From: Porphyra umbilicalis
Taxonomy: Eukaryota; Rhodophyta; Bangiophyceae; Bangiales; Bangiaceae
Direction of reading: 5' to 3'
Assembly: GCA_002049455.2 (NCBI GenBank)
Contig: KV918906.1
Coordinates: 62,001-126,000 of the forward strand
Length of the DNA: 64,000 bases
The translations under genes and the position numbers were made by a program. Shown in pieces: positions 23,744 through 33,450 of the stretch. Position 1 is the first letter of the stretch. The number at the start of each line of letters is the position of its first letter. The notes under the pieces are model-generated. The model was given only the letters and a program-made list of their open reading frames with translations, searched no databases and was not told the origin of the DNA.

Positions 23744-25374
23744 TACAAGTAAGAAAAAAAGAACAGACACTGAGCCTTTTAGTTCCTAGATAGCGGTCAA
23801 AGAGCAACGCGGGGGTACTCGCAGCCTTTTGGATGTGCACAACACGAGAGCTCTGCGTTGCACGGGAATGAATCATTTGGCATGGGTGCTGGGTGTCCAT
23901 GTAGCTGTGTAACGAACAGGAGATTATGTTTCTTGTCGACTGTCTGGGAGGGCGCCATCCGGTAACATGACCGCAGGGAGGGGGTGCCTATTTAGGCTCA
24001 GGCGTCACGCTGGGGGGGGCGGGCGTCAGTGGACGCCTCGTGCAGTCGAGCAAATTACGGATGCGTGCACCAGATGCCTTTAGGAAGCGAGGAGCGGAGA
24101 TGATGGAATCCTATTTGAAAATAACAAAGTGAAAAGAGAAAAGGTGCCATAAAATGCGGTGAAGATGGTTTGAAAATGGATGAGCCCTGACAGATTTTAT
24201 GCCGCGTCGGAAGCGGATAATCGTACGGCTCAGAGTTTTCTCCCGTGCACGTGACTTGTCTAACGGTCGGCTGTCATCGTCCGAGGTGCACCGCGGCGGT
24301 CAACGACAGCCTATTATTAGTCATTCGGTGCACGTGACAATCAGTAACGATTGGACAGGAATTCTTCCTGGTTTCTGAAATGAGGTGCGTGCATGGTATG
24401 AGGGCCGCGGGGCACGCCTAAAGGTGGATCTCACGCATTAAAACCTCAGGTGGCGACGCATGTTCAGGCCCACCAGAGACGGACACTATCGCACCCAATT
24501 TCGAATTTTCCGCTATAGAAAGAACCACCAACTCGCAAGCTTTCTGTCTATGCGCGTCGTTTCGATGTGTGCACTGTATTTTGGAGCTTTGTCGTGCGTG
24601 CAGAAAAAGTAGGGTGCCAGTTTTGCGGTACTGTTGGCGCCCTCGTTGACGCCATGCTTGCATGATGGGCATGTAAGGCGTGCTCGACCAGGGAAAGTTG
24701 TAAGCATGTATATGACGAGCCTCTCACCCTGTCAGAAGTCGAAACTGAGCATTGCGGAAGCGCTGGCGGTCGGGACCGAAAGTGAAGCGCCGGCCCTTGG
24801 ACTCGGCCGTATCGTTTCGTGTCACTCGCTGGTCGCACAGATTACGAAGCGGGGTCTACTGTTTGATTGTATGTTCTCTTTCTCGTCTCATGCACGCCAG
24901 CCGGCTTGATCCGCCCTATCAGTTTGAGTGGACTGTATTTATCAGCTGGATCATTGTTGCAATGGCTATTTCTAAGCTGGAAACCGGACGCAGCGCTTCA
25001 CCAGCGTCGCGCGACCCACACGCATTCAGGCGCTTCTGGCACTCACAGCCCCTTTTTTTCGAAGTACCGCCGAAACTCTAATGTCAATCATGTGAGCGAC
25101 TTGCGCACCTGGAGGACCATTTCCCACGCTCCCATATCGTTTTTGGGACAGGCTTTAGTGCATGAGATTTACCTTTAGTTAAGGTGGCTCTTCTGGGTCG
25201 GGGCTTTACACAGCGAGTTCAAAACCTGGGCTACAACGTGCAAGATTCTGACTGGTCCAGATCCATTTGCTACGCGTAGCAAATGCGCACCCACCCGCAT
25301 AGCCTGCTTGAGGGGGGTGCGGCACCACCAGCAATCAACTGTGGATGTTGATCCAATTGCAGCGCTCTCTGCTC
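23744..25374. other. Gene-poor stretch in the transposon-rich zone
   Basis: No supported gene. Composition is near neutral and frames are short. A perfect 22-base palindrome (listed separately) lies near its right end, just outside the first copy of the hAT-like repeat family. A roughly 20-base motif near 25178 (TTAGTTAAGGTGGCTCTTCT) recurs near 37857 with few changes and may mark another old repeat. Confidence 0.45.
25264..25285. repeat. Perfect 22-bp palindrome
   Basis: The stretch is its own reverse complement over 22 bases, centred on ACGCGT (half-site CATTTGCTACG). It could be a binding site for a dimeric protein or chance; no gene start lies close by. Confidence 0.7.
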
Positions 25375-25944
25375 GCAATTTCTTGAATACAGATAAGTTA
25401 CGTATCCGCAGCCAATACAAAAAGGATATGAAAAAGAAAACGGATTCTATCCAAAGTATACCAGACTATTGAACAATTATGTCTGACTGGATGTATTTTC
25501 AAGTATATCCGACAGGAGGTACTTTCAAGGCGCGTTGCCATAACAAAACAAAGAGCGGGTTGTGGTGCAAATTGTGAGCGCGGCTCACGCCAGACCATGA
25601 CCAACAGTGAGCTTGCGAAAGTCAATGTGAGGCAAGGGGCTTTGGCTTTTTCGTCCATCTTGGTATCTCGGTCAGCCTTTTGTTTTGATAATTGTTCTGA
25701 GGTGTGCGGGCCTTCCATGAGCGGCAACGCGCGACGTTTGTCACAAATGTTGATTGTGGAAGATCGGCCTTGAGTTTGCTCGCTACTGTTCGGCACTTTT
25801 CGAACATGTACCTGCGTCCTGTGTCTCGACTTGGAGCATTATGAGGCGCCTGGCAAGAGAAGCTTCCCGATGTGTTTGGATGCCGCATTCCACGCATGCT
25901 AAGTCATTGGAGTTGCGTTTATCCTCTCTGGAGTCATCAGTTCC

Positions 25945-26660
25945 AGGCACGTGTGTGCAATACCCTGGCCTTCAGGGCGGTGGCGCGCTCGGCGACGCAT
26001 CGACACTGGGCAAGCTGGCCTGCTCCACAGCCGCGAGCACGCACGGGGGCACGTACAGCCACGTTGCCGTGGCGGGGGTAACGTGGGGCGGGAAAAGGGG
26101 TGCCGCCGCCGCCACCGCAGCGGAGGCGGCCCGCCGGCGTCGCGCGACGCCCACGGGAGGGGCCGTCACTCCGCCGCGCAGCGTACCTGCGCACGGCGAG
26201 CGGGGCGGCCGACCCGGCGCACGGGTGGGCGGGTGGGACCGACTGCCGCGCGACGGGGCGCCTCTAACCGCGCCACTAGACGGCGTCAGAAACTGCCGAC
26301 GAGCCGCCGCAACAGAAGCTGGCGCGCAGGCACGATCACCCGCGGGTCATCGCGGGCGCGTTGAACCCTGGAAGTCGCTGCGGGCGGTCGCCCCGCGCAG
26401 CTCGGGGCGGTGGGGGGGGGCAGGGGGGCAGGCGCCGTCCGAGCCCTATGACCCCTGTGGCTGGACAGTCCTTCTCAGCCACGTAACTCCATTCACTTTT
26501 AGTGTCATCGCGACCCTTCCAACACTGACACGCCCTCAGATCCCTGAGGACACGAATGCAGACTGCCTCCTCTGAAATGGAGAGCAAGTCCGTTAATACA
26601 AGTATATGTGTGTATCACTACACTTTAAGAGCACCCTGTCCTAAAGGCCAGGGAAATGGC
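25945..26660. mobile_element. GC-rich insert with short inverted ends inside copy 1
   Basis: This segment interrupts the alignment of copy 1 with its relatives. It is bounded by CCCTGGCCTTCAGG (about 25967) and the inverse of CCCTGGCCTTTAGG (about 26656), a short inverted repeat. Between them, about 470 bases are far richer in GC than the surrounding repeat and resemble host coding sequence with Ala/Arg-rich frames. This suggests a small DNA transposon that captured a host fragment (Pack-type). About 20 unexplained bases remain on the left flank and no clean target duplication is visible, so the exact ends are uncertain. Confidence 0.45.
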
Positions 26661-26726
26661 GGTACCATTCAGATACGAGTATATAAAATCGGGCCCGTTA
26701 TTTTTGAATATGAGTATATCCGATTA

Positions 26727-26856
26727 CAGTGTGTGCTCGTTACAAGAGAATCGTCTACAAGGGAATATGGGTCGCGAGTCTTCCATTCCAGTCTGTGTAG
26801 GCCACTTTTATTCATATTGAGCTGAATCAGCTGTCTCTTGTAACGAGAACGCACTG
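26727..26856. mobile_element. Complete 130-bp mariner-type MITE nested in copy 1
   Basis: The ends are inverted repeats: CAGTGTGTGCTCGTTACAAG at the left and the inverse of CAGTGCGTTCTCGTTACAAG at the right, extending a few bases further as AGA. TA flanks both sides (26725-26726, 26857-26858). Removing the element and one TA restores the alignment of copy 1 with the other two family members (GATATA joined to the following ATC/CTC). A second copy of the same MITE is cut by the left edge of the window at 1-37. Non-coding and non-autonomous. Confidence 0.85.
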
Positions 26857-26904
26857 TATATCTGTCCGTTATATCAGAGTGCCATTAATTCATGAAAGCC
26901 CCTG

Positions 26905-29088
26905 ATGCACAACTGCGATGCCGAGGCCGACGGGGACAGTAGCAGCCGCCGTCGCGACGCCGACGCGCTTTTCGCGGTCGGGCGGGCGCGACGCGCGCCG
27001 ACGGCGCGGGCGGGACCGCGACGGCCACGCCGCTGTGGGGCGACCGCCTCAGCGGCGCGCACGAGGTGCGCGACTTCGCTGCGGCGCTCTTTGGCTTCGG
27101 TTCCCCAGCCGTCGGCGGTGCTGCTCCGCGCCGTGTGCAGCGAGTGCCGCCCTGCCAGTGAACCGCAGCAACTTGTCTGTAAGCCATTCTGCCGTGTCGT
27201 AGTCGCCTTCGGCGGCGCCTCTGGTGCCGGCCGTAGCCGCCGCGCCGCCCCTGCACTCGTTGGCGCGGACACGGGCGGCGGCAGCGGCAGAAAACCGGCA
27301 GACCGCAGATGCGGGACCGACTTCCGCCGGGCCGCCACCGTCGCCGTCGCTGCGCGCGGCGGCAGGGGTTTCGGCAGTTGCGGTGGGGTTCGACGCTATG
27401 CCACCTCCGCCCACGGATGTCGCGGCATCCCCCTCCGGATAGGAGGCTGCTGAGGGGCTACGCCCGGAAGCCACCGCTGCCCCAGCCGCTGCCGTCAGTG
27501 TCTTCGGCGGCGGCGGCGGCGGTGGAGAGCGGGCGGCGGCGCAGAGTGCAGTCGGTATCTCCTCTCCCGCGCCGCGGCAGCAGCCAAGAAGCTGTCGGGG
27601 GCTCGCGCGGTCATGTCCATCGCGGCGGACCAGGACTTGTCCGTCGGCCACAAGTTCTCGGATGATACGGATGGCAGAGGTGGGGGCGTCCGCCACGCGA
27701 CTTGCGGCGGCGCTGCGGGGGTCACTGGCAAACGGGGGGGGGGAGCGGGGAGGGCACAGTCGGGCGGATGGCATCAGGCGTCGCAGCGGCCGCGGCCGCG
27801 TCCATTTCCGTGGCCACCACCGCCAAGGGCGGCAGCGGCGGAAGAAGAAGACGGGTCGGGGACCATGGCAAGACAGCTCGCGGCGCCGGGGGCGCCCGTC
27901 CCCCCCCGCCATCGGCCCCGACAGCGTGGGCGGCCGCGATTCCACTGCCAACCGCCGCCGCGGCGTCTGGAATAACGGCGGTGCTTCCAAGGCCGTCGTC
28001 GACATGGCGCTCTTGGGCGTGGCGCGCGCCGCCGACGCGCACGTTCAGAGGTCTGGGAGCTCGATTTGGTGCGTCTGGGTGCCGCTCAAGCCCTCGGCCG
28101 CGCGTTAGCATGGGGGGGCGGACGCCAACGGAGACGCCGCCGCCGCGTCGGCGGCGGCGTAGTTCAGTGCAGTGGCGCCGGCGTCGGCTGGGGATGGCGG
28201 CGGTGGACGAGGCGGGGGGGGGGGGAGTGGTAGGCGCCGCAATTACAGGCTAGGGGGGGGGGTGGCATCAGCCGCCGCGGCGGTTGCTACGACGCTGGCG
28301 GTGGCAGCGGCGACGGCGCCGCCACCCCCGCGTGAAGAAGCACGGGCGCGCGACGGACAGCAACGCGTCGCGTCGCCGATTATTGTACCGTGGCGATGTG
28401 AGGGGGGGGGAGAGGGGGGCGGGGATGACGGCCGCGTGCGTGTCAGAGTTTGGGCGAGGGAGGGAGTGGGATGGAGGTCGGCTGCTTGTGAAAGCGGAAT
28501 CATCACCTCTGTAGAAGCGTAGAGCGACGACTTTGCGGCAAGGACGTGTGTGCATGCCTTGTCAAAACATGAGGGTAAGCTCGAGTACCTGCCACCGTCG
28601 TCTGCCCCGTTCGCGCATCGCATCCGCGGCGGCCACACCAGCCACAGCCGGCGGCGCGCTTCCATGGAGGTCATCTCAACGCCGCCGCTCACCACTCGGC
28701 GGAACAAACAAGAATAAAATAGCGGGTGTACCCTTCTCCATCCCACCCACACGTCGAGACCCCAAGACCTGCCCATCTCAGTCTACTCTCCCAAACAGCC
28801 GCCCTTCCGCGGCAACGACCGGTGCCACCCCGCCACGGACCACCTCATGGGCTGATAAGGAGCTCAGGGCGGTGCCTAGGAACTGCAGCAGGGGGGTGAC
28901 CGCGTCGGCACAGGCGGCGCACGTTGCCATAGTCGATGGCGCGGCGGCCATGGACACCGCGCCGGCTGCGGCAGAGTGGACTGAGCGGGTTGGGCGGTGT
29001 TTGCCACTCACTGTCATTTAGGGTAGGAAACTCCCTCGTGTGAGACACACAAGGTCAAGCCGCCCGCCTGCTGCCCGGCGCGCCACCT
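26905..29088. other. GC-rich block with uncertain frames
   Basis: Apart from the minus-strand frame 27049-28005, listed separately, no gene can be supported. A 79-codon minus-strand ATG frame (28778-29017) has a protein-like stretch (ACADAVTPLLQFLGTALSSL) and might be a small gene or an exon. Several G runs around 28200-28420 could break frames in the assembly. Confidence 0.4.
27049..28005 (-). CDS. Possible uncharacterised protein (318 codons)
   Basis: An open frame from ATG 28005 to a stop at 27049. I do not recognise it. Parts read like real protein (SAIRIIRELVADGQVLVRRD; YDTAEWLTDKLLRFTGRAAL), separated by Pro, Ala and Gly runs. Other frames of similar length overlap it on both strands, so the frame choice is weak. 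A further minus-strand frame (27722-28111) with a plausible N-terminal part lies just upstream and the two could belong together. No domain or signal peptide is visible and the neighbours offer no functional hint. Confidence 0.25.
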   Translation of the reverse strand: MSTTALEAPPLFQTPRRRLAVESRPPTLSGPMAGGDGRPRRRELSCHGPRPVFFFRRCRPWRWWPRKWTRPRPLRRLMPSARLCPPRSPPPFASDPRSAAASRVADAPTSAIRIIRELVADGQVLVRRDGHDRASPRQLLGCCRGAGEEIPTALCAAARSPPPPPPPKTLTAAAGAAVASGRSPSAASYPEGDAATSVGGGGIASNPTATAETPAAARSDGDGGGPAEVGPASAVCRFSAAAAARVRANECRGGAAATAGTRGAAEGDYDTAEWLTDKLLRFTGRAALAAHGAEQHRRRLGNRSQRAPQRSRAPRARR

Positions 29089-29793
29089 TTAGCGGCCTCC
29101 GCGAGAGCCGTCTGCATTGGCTCGCGTACGTGCGGCTGGCGGCCCCGTCAGTGGCGGGGTCCCCCCTCGACCACGGAAGCCCCACCCCGTGGCGCCGCCG
29201 GCGTAGCCGCCCGGGTCTAACGCCTCGCCTGGCACAAGCGAGAGCGACTGTCGCCCATTCGCGTCTAATTTCGCCGCATACGCTGCAGCGAGGGGTTTGA
29301 GGCGGGCCACTTCGTAGGGATAGGAAGGAGTGCGGACCCACGGCTCGGGGAGCAGCGGCAGAGTCGTGCCCGCGAGGGTGGGGTAGGAGGGGGCCAAAGC
29401 ATTGATGATGCAGTCTCCATTTTCATCAGCACCGTGCGTAGCGCCCGCCACCACTGTCAGAATGCATTTGTCAAGAGCACCCGCAGTGGGGGTGTCCGTG
29501 GCACCAGCAGTTCTCAGAGTCAGGACGGAGCCGCCAACCGCATCGCCGTCTGCGCGAGTGGCGGCGGCAGCTGCGGCTCTGTCGCCGCTCGCCACCGCTT
29601 CCTGGTTTATCGAGCGACGCGTGGCCGAGCACCGCCGCCGCGAGCAGCACCTGCACGTCCGCCTAGCAGTCGCTGACGCTTCCGTCCGAGGCTTGCGCCC
29701 AGTCCACCGCCCCCGCCGCCGCCCTCGTCTTGTCCCTGCCACCCCCCAGGAAAACAGCGACGCCGCCAGCACCGCCGCCGCCGCGGTTTGCAT
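29089..29793 (-). CDS. Possible secreted protein of unknown function
   Basis: Frame of 234 codons from ATG 29793. Residues 1-21 (MQTAAAAVLAASLFSWGVAG) look like a signal peptide. After an Arg-rich stretch the sequence becomes more protein-like from about residue 85: KCILTVVAGATHGADENGDC, then a Pro/Tyr-containing part, and LDPGGYAGGATGWGF near the end. The ATGWG segment preceded by a proline-glycine loop recalls the strand before the active-site loop of trypsin-like proteases, but no His, Asp or GDSGG catalytic motif is visible, so a protease call is not justified. It lies just downstream, on the same strand, of the oxygenase-like fragments and could be part of the same transcription unit or independent. 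Confidence 0.35.
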   Translation of the reverse strand: MQTAAAAVLAASLFSWGVAGTRRGRRRGRWTGRKPRTEASATARRTCRCCSRRRCSATRRSINQEAVASGDRAAAAAATRADGDAVGGSVLTLRTAGATDTPTAGALDKCILTVVAGATHGADENGDCIINALAPSYPTLAGTTLPLLPEPWVRTPSYPYEVARLKPLAAAYAAKLDANGRQSLSLVPGEALDPGGYAGGATGWGFRGRGGTPPLTGPPAARTRANADGSRGGR

Positions 29794-29927
29794 CACCCCC
29801 CGGCCCCCCAGCTCACAGTGTGGGAGTGTCAACGCCCACTCGGCAGAGGACTCCCATTACGCCGGCGCGCCGTTGCATGCACGCACATAAAGGAAAACGT
29901 TTTGCACCTACCTGTCACGGCACTTAC

Positions 29928-30371
29928 ACCACAGGACAGGTACCGTCCCCCCAGTCGAGCTTCTCAGACCCATCGCAAAGCAGCAGGTACATGTGGACGC
30001 GGCGGAGGTACCGCGCACGGCCCACATTCTCAACGCCACGGTGGATAACGTCACCCCTAAATAATACGGTGCCCCCGCCGTGATGTGCACTCGATGCGCT
30101 CGCGCAGTGCTTACCACCTTGATGCCATCGTCGTTAACATCGTCGCAGTACTCATCCAACCACGCGTCTAGGTCTGGCCGATCGTCCAACGCCGTTACGA
30201 CGCCCACCACTCGGGACGGGTTGCGTAGCTCTTGGGCATTACCCGTGTCACCATGCGGCGTCTACCTTGGGGCACCAGGGAGGGTGATCAGCACCTTGGC
30301 GGGCGACGCCATGTACCGCCTACCATAGGCGGCGTGCATCAACTCACAGAGGCTGCCGGCGGCAGCGTCGA
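29928..30371 (-). pseudogene. 2OG-Fe(II) oxygenase-like gene fragments
   Basis: Exon-like pieces in order on the minus strand. The first follows a TTCCGCAG acceptor at 30371 and reads ELMHAAYGRRYMASPAKVLI. The next contains VVGVVTALDDRPDLDAWLDEY (about 30210-30110). The last reads GGGTVLFRGDVIHRGVEN and RRVHMYLLCDG, followed by a good GTAAGT donor at 29927. The pattern FRGDxxHxG...RxHxYL matches the metal-binding His and the 2-oxoglutarate-binding Arg of a family of algal and protist 2OG-Fe(II) oxygenase-like proteins. The first metal ligand pair (HxD) was not found, and the frames of the pieces cannot be connected by introns of normal size, so the gene looks decayed or has small indels. A minus-strand block at 30339-31037 (PSVRVLSRPAVEHIDLRK and GEDVWAALQRGLARPGAG) may be its upstream part. 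Confidence 0.4.
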
Positions 30372-30931
30372 CTGCGGAAGAAATGCTTGACGCCGACCAA
30401 ACTCGGCATCTGCGCCGAGGGCCTCCATATCGTCGACCGACTGGGAGTTAAATATAGGCTTGGCCTGCGACGCCGCCACCCGCTTCATCCCCCTCCCAAC
30501 CAATGGGAGGACCGCGTCCCTCAAGAAGCTGGCCATCGACAAATTCCCGGCGCCAGGGCGAGCCAGCCCTCTCTGCAGGGCCGCCCAAACGTCTTCGCCA
30601 CATGTTTTGCGCAAGTCAATGTGCTCAACGGCCGGCCGTGAAAGGACTCGGACGGATGGGAGAGCAGGGCCAGACGCGAGACGCGAGGCACGTGGGGGAG
30701 GCAAGAGAGTCGAGGATGGGGGCGCAAGGGGAGCGCAGGGAGGCAGAGCACTCAAAGAAGACGTGTGGGGTGGCGACAATGGGGGGGTCTCGACGCGTCC
30801 GTGCGCTAAAATCTCCACGTCAGAGTCGTACTCCCGAAGCTCGGAGTCGGAGGAGGCCGGCGACATCAGGGGCGTACCCGGGGCAGCCACCTTGGAAGTT
30901 CCGCCACCCGTCGACTTTGTGGATGACCCGC

Positions 30932-32176
30932 CAGGTGAGGGAGTATCGTTTGTCCTGTTTGCCTTGTTCTTGCCCTGACCACGGACGCCACGCGTGTGAT
31001 TCGTGACTTGACGCCTTCCGCGCCTCCGACGCCCCACCGCCGTGCGTAGCGCGAATGGTGGGGGCCGCTGCCGTGGAATTCAGAAGGCGGTCGGCTGCAG
31101 CGCCTGCATGCACCTTGAGCGCGACGGGCGGTTAGCGTCTTTTTTCGAGGGCGTCGACGGGTTGCGCGACTGTGGCGATGCGTAGTTTGGGTGGGGGCCC
31201 CCGGAAGATTTCTCTTTGTGCTTCGGTTCTCTTTTCTTTCTAGCAATGCCGGAGGCTGGCAGAATGCTCATTCCTTTCTTTTCTTTCCCTTCGATTGCCC
31301 CGTAGTCAATTCGTGGTACACCTTGCTGATGATTACATCGCTGCCCCACTTGGCTTCAAACTCGTTGATAACACCTTCCTTCTTGATTTCGGCACACACT
31401 GGGATGTACAATCGATGGACAAAATCGTTTGTCCACCCTGCAATTGCCGCTGTTGCAGAGCCAGACTTAGATATATCTCGCAAAAAACACGCACTGGGAG
31501 GTCACCAGGGCACATTCTGGAGGTGAAGCGCCGTCCCAGTCTGCTACCCCCGGTTGGTATGAATTCGTCGCCCGCTGCAACCAGGCTGGCGAGAAAACAA
31601 AATGCAAGTCACCGGCACCATGGCACCTCGTCGCCGCATCTCCCTGACACCCAAACAAGTGTCTACCATTGAGGAGATGACGTCAAAAAACAACAGCAAC
31701 GGCACCATTGCGAAGGCCATCGACGTCAAGAAGAGCACTGTTGCGTACGTCGCTCAGTTCGTTCGGGGCGGCGCTGGGGCGGCCAAGGTGGACCGTCGGG
31801 GCCGCCCCCCCCTCCTTTCCTGAGCTGTGGGAGGCGCTGTGCGAGGAGTGGGACGCCATTCCGGCCTCATTTTTTACCTCCCTCATCCAGTCGATGCCTC
31901 GCCGAGTGCAAGCTGTCGTCGCCTCCAAGGGCTCCGGCACCAAGCATTGAGCTGAGGGAAGTCGAGGAGGGATAGCCGGTTGGATGGGGTGACCAAAAAA
32001 TTTTCTTGCGTTGGAGACGGTCTTTAGTGGTGATGGGGGAAGAGGGGTGAAGAAGGTCTCGGCCAAGTCGGAGCCGCTGCCTGCGCCAACGGCCTACAGG
32101 GGATGGAGGATCGAGTGACAAATTGAATTTCTGGACTTGACACGCAAAGTGGACAAACGATATTGTCACCCGACTG
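30932..32176 (+). mobile_element. Core-deleted Tc1-type element
   Basis: A transposase relic inside fits the Tc1/IS630 family (next entry). Candidate inverted ends are CAGGTGAGGGAGTATCGTTT at 30932 and, inverted, CAGTCGGGTGACAATATCGT at 32176. They share CAG, TATCGTTTGTCC and then TTTGC, but differ in between. The right end is followed by TA as expected; the left end is not preceded by TA, so the left boundary is uncertain. The implied length of about 1245 bases is close to the complete element at 53130-54383. It is non-autonomous, as the catalytic core is absent. Confidence 0.45.
31602..31950 (+). pseudogene. Tc1-type transposase: N-terminus joined to C-terminus
   Basis: The frame from ATG 31602 (or ATG 31620 in better context) encodes a paired helix-turn-helix start: APRRRISLTPKQVSTIEEM, GTIAKAIDVKKSTVAYVAQF and RRGRPP. 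Immediately after, across a run of nine C (31804-31812) and in another frame, follows ELWEALCEEWDAIPASFFTS and LIQSMPRRVQAVVASKGSGT, which is the classic last segment of Tc1-family transposases (EEW.kIP...l..SMPRR...Vi...G). The whole DDE catalytic core of about 200 residues is missing. This is typical of internally deleted copies that keep the ends and are mobilised by a full-length relative. The HTH domain alone could still bind element ends. Confidence 0.8.
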
Positions 32177-32708
32177 TACCTCGTCCTTCTTGTGGCCACG
32201 ACGCGGAGAAGGCGTCCAGGGTAGAGCCGCTCTCTAGCGTCCTTGTCGGAAAGTACTTCAAGTGAATGAGACAGGAGCACCCGACCATCGGCAAGGGTGC
32301 GGTTCTGCAAGAGCGCCGCTAGGTCGCGACATGACTTGATGCTCGGGATGGGTACCGTGGGCCATTCTGCCCCACCGTGCAAACCAGACCGCGGCAACGC
32401 TGCAGAGATGGCGACTGCCGCATGGAGGCTGTGCTTGGTGCCACCGGTCCGAGCTTGATGAGGAGGTCGTCCTGTGGGAAGCGTACCAGCGTTGATTGCA
32501 TTGGGGGGGGGAAACACGGGCAGGAGCACAACCAGGTGTGCCAGGGGGATCCTGCGGTGCTGCTGCCACCGTGGGCACCGACGCCAGAAAGGAAGAACCC
32601 GGGAAGGAAGCGGCAGCGGTCGACGACATACCGCTGACCGCATTTGTGAGGGCAGGTAAAGTGGAACCCAAAGCTGGTGGAACGAGATGTTGGGAAGCAG
32701 GGGTAGAG
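31951..32708 (-). other. Region with an unassigned minus-strand frame
   Basis: A minus-strand ATG frame (32721-31867, 284 codons) covers this stretch. Its middle reads like protein (IKSCRDLAALLQNRTLADGR, LLSHSLEVLSDKDARERLYP) but matches no family I know, and its last third lies antisense to the transposase relic. It may be part of an old element or a gene fragment. No promoter or intron signals could be assigned. Confidence 0.3.
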
Positions 32709-33450
32709 CAGGGGCTTTCATGAAGAAATGGCACTCCGATGAAATGGATAGATATACTCGAATCTACTCATATTCAAAAATAACGGGCCCGGTTTTACAT
32801 ACTCTGATCTGGATGGTACCGCTATTTAATGGTTCCGAAGTGGATAAACGCAAGTCTAATGACTAGCACGCGTGGGATGCAGGCATCCAACGACCTCTGG
32901 AAACTTCACTTGCCAGGTGCCTCACAAAGCTCAAAGTCGGGACAAAGGACGTAGGTACATGCTCGAAAAGTGCCGAGAAGTAGTGAGCAAACTCAGTGCC
33001 GGTCGTCGACAGTAAACAGATGTGACAAACGTCGCGCGCGTCCCATCATGGAAGGCCCACAAACATCAGAACGAGTATCAAGACCAAAGGCTTACCGAGA
33101 TACTAAGATGGACACCAAAGCCCAAGCCCCTTACCTCACGTTGACTTTCGCAAGCTCACTGCCGGTCATGGTCTGGCGTGGGCCTTGTTCACAACTTGCA
33201 GCACAACCCGCTCTTTGTTTTCCCTTGGCAACACGTCATGAAAGTACATCCTGTCGGACGTACTTGTTTAATAATCTTGATATATTCCGGATACAGACCA
33301 AATTCTTATTCATATCTCTCTTGTATTGGCCGCGGATTTGTATCTTTTCCGTATTCAAGAAGTTGCGGCAAAAGTCTCATCGGATGCAAACAATGCTGGT
33401 GTTGAGTATATCTGAGTGGTCCACAAATTTGGCAGATTCCGAAGCCCCTG
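32709..33450 (+). mobile_element. hAT-like non-autonomous element, copy 2 (complete)
   Basis: Both ends read CAGGGGCTT inward (32709 and, inverted, 33450). Subterminal segments such as ACTCNGATATA and ATATACTC are also inverted between the two ends. The flanks are GGGTAGAG (32701-32708) and GCGTAGAG (33451-33458), an 8-bp target duplication with one difference. A CAGGG-type end and an 8-bp duplication are hallmarks of the hAT superfamily. The element is 742 bases, almost the same length as copy 3 after removing its nested insert. It has no transposase domain. It does carry the open frame shared by all three copies (frame starting with GTG at 32970), described in the findings. Confidence 0.85.

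Larger units (their letters stand above)
25375..26904 (-). mobile_element. hAT-like repeat family, copy 1 (with two insertions)
   Basis: Minus-strand copy of the family found complete at 32709-33450 and 39121-40251. Its left end (at 26904) starts CAGGGGCTTTCATGAA and continues with the shared CACTCTGATATAA segment. The body at about 25400-25950 aligns with the other copies throughout, including the shared open frame. The right end near 25375 is diverged or truncated, so no target duplication can be shown. Two insertions interrupt it: a mariner-type MITE (26727-26856) near the left end, and a GC-rich insert at about 25945-26660. It is the most damaged and probably the oldest of the three copies. 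Confidence 0.7.

Noticed and set aside
25375-25500. A right end with target duplication for copy 1 of the hAT-like family
   Set aside because: The sequence diverges before the expected CAGGGG end, and the candidate ATGCGCAC near 25283 matches the other flank (ATGCACAA) too poorly.
29089-29793. Trypsin-like protease
   Set aside because: Only an ATGWG-like segment is present. The catalytic His, Asp and GDSGG motifs are missing, so I kept it as unknown.
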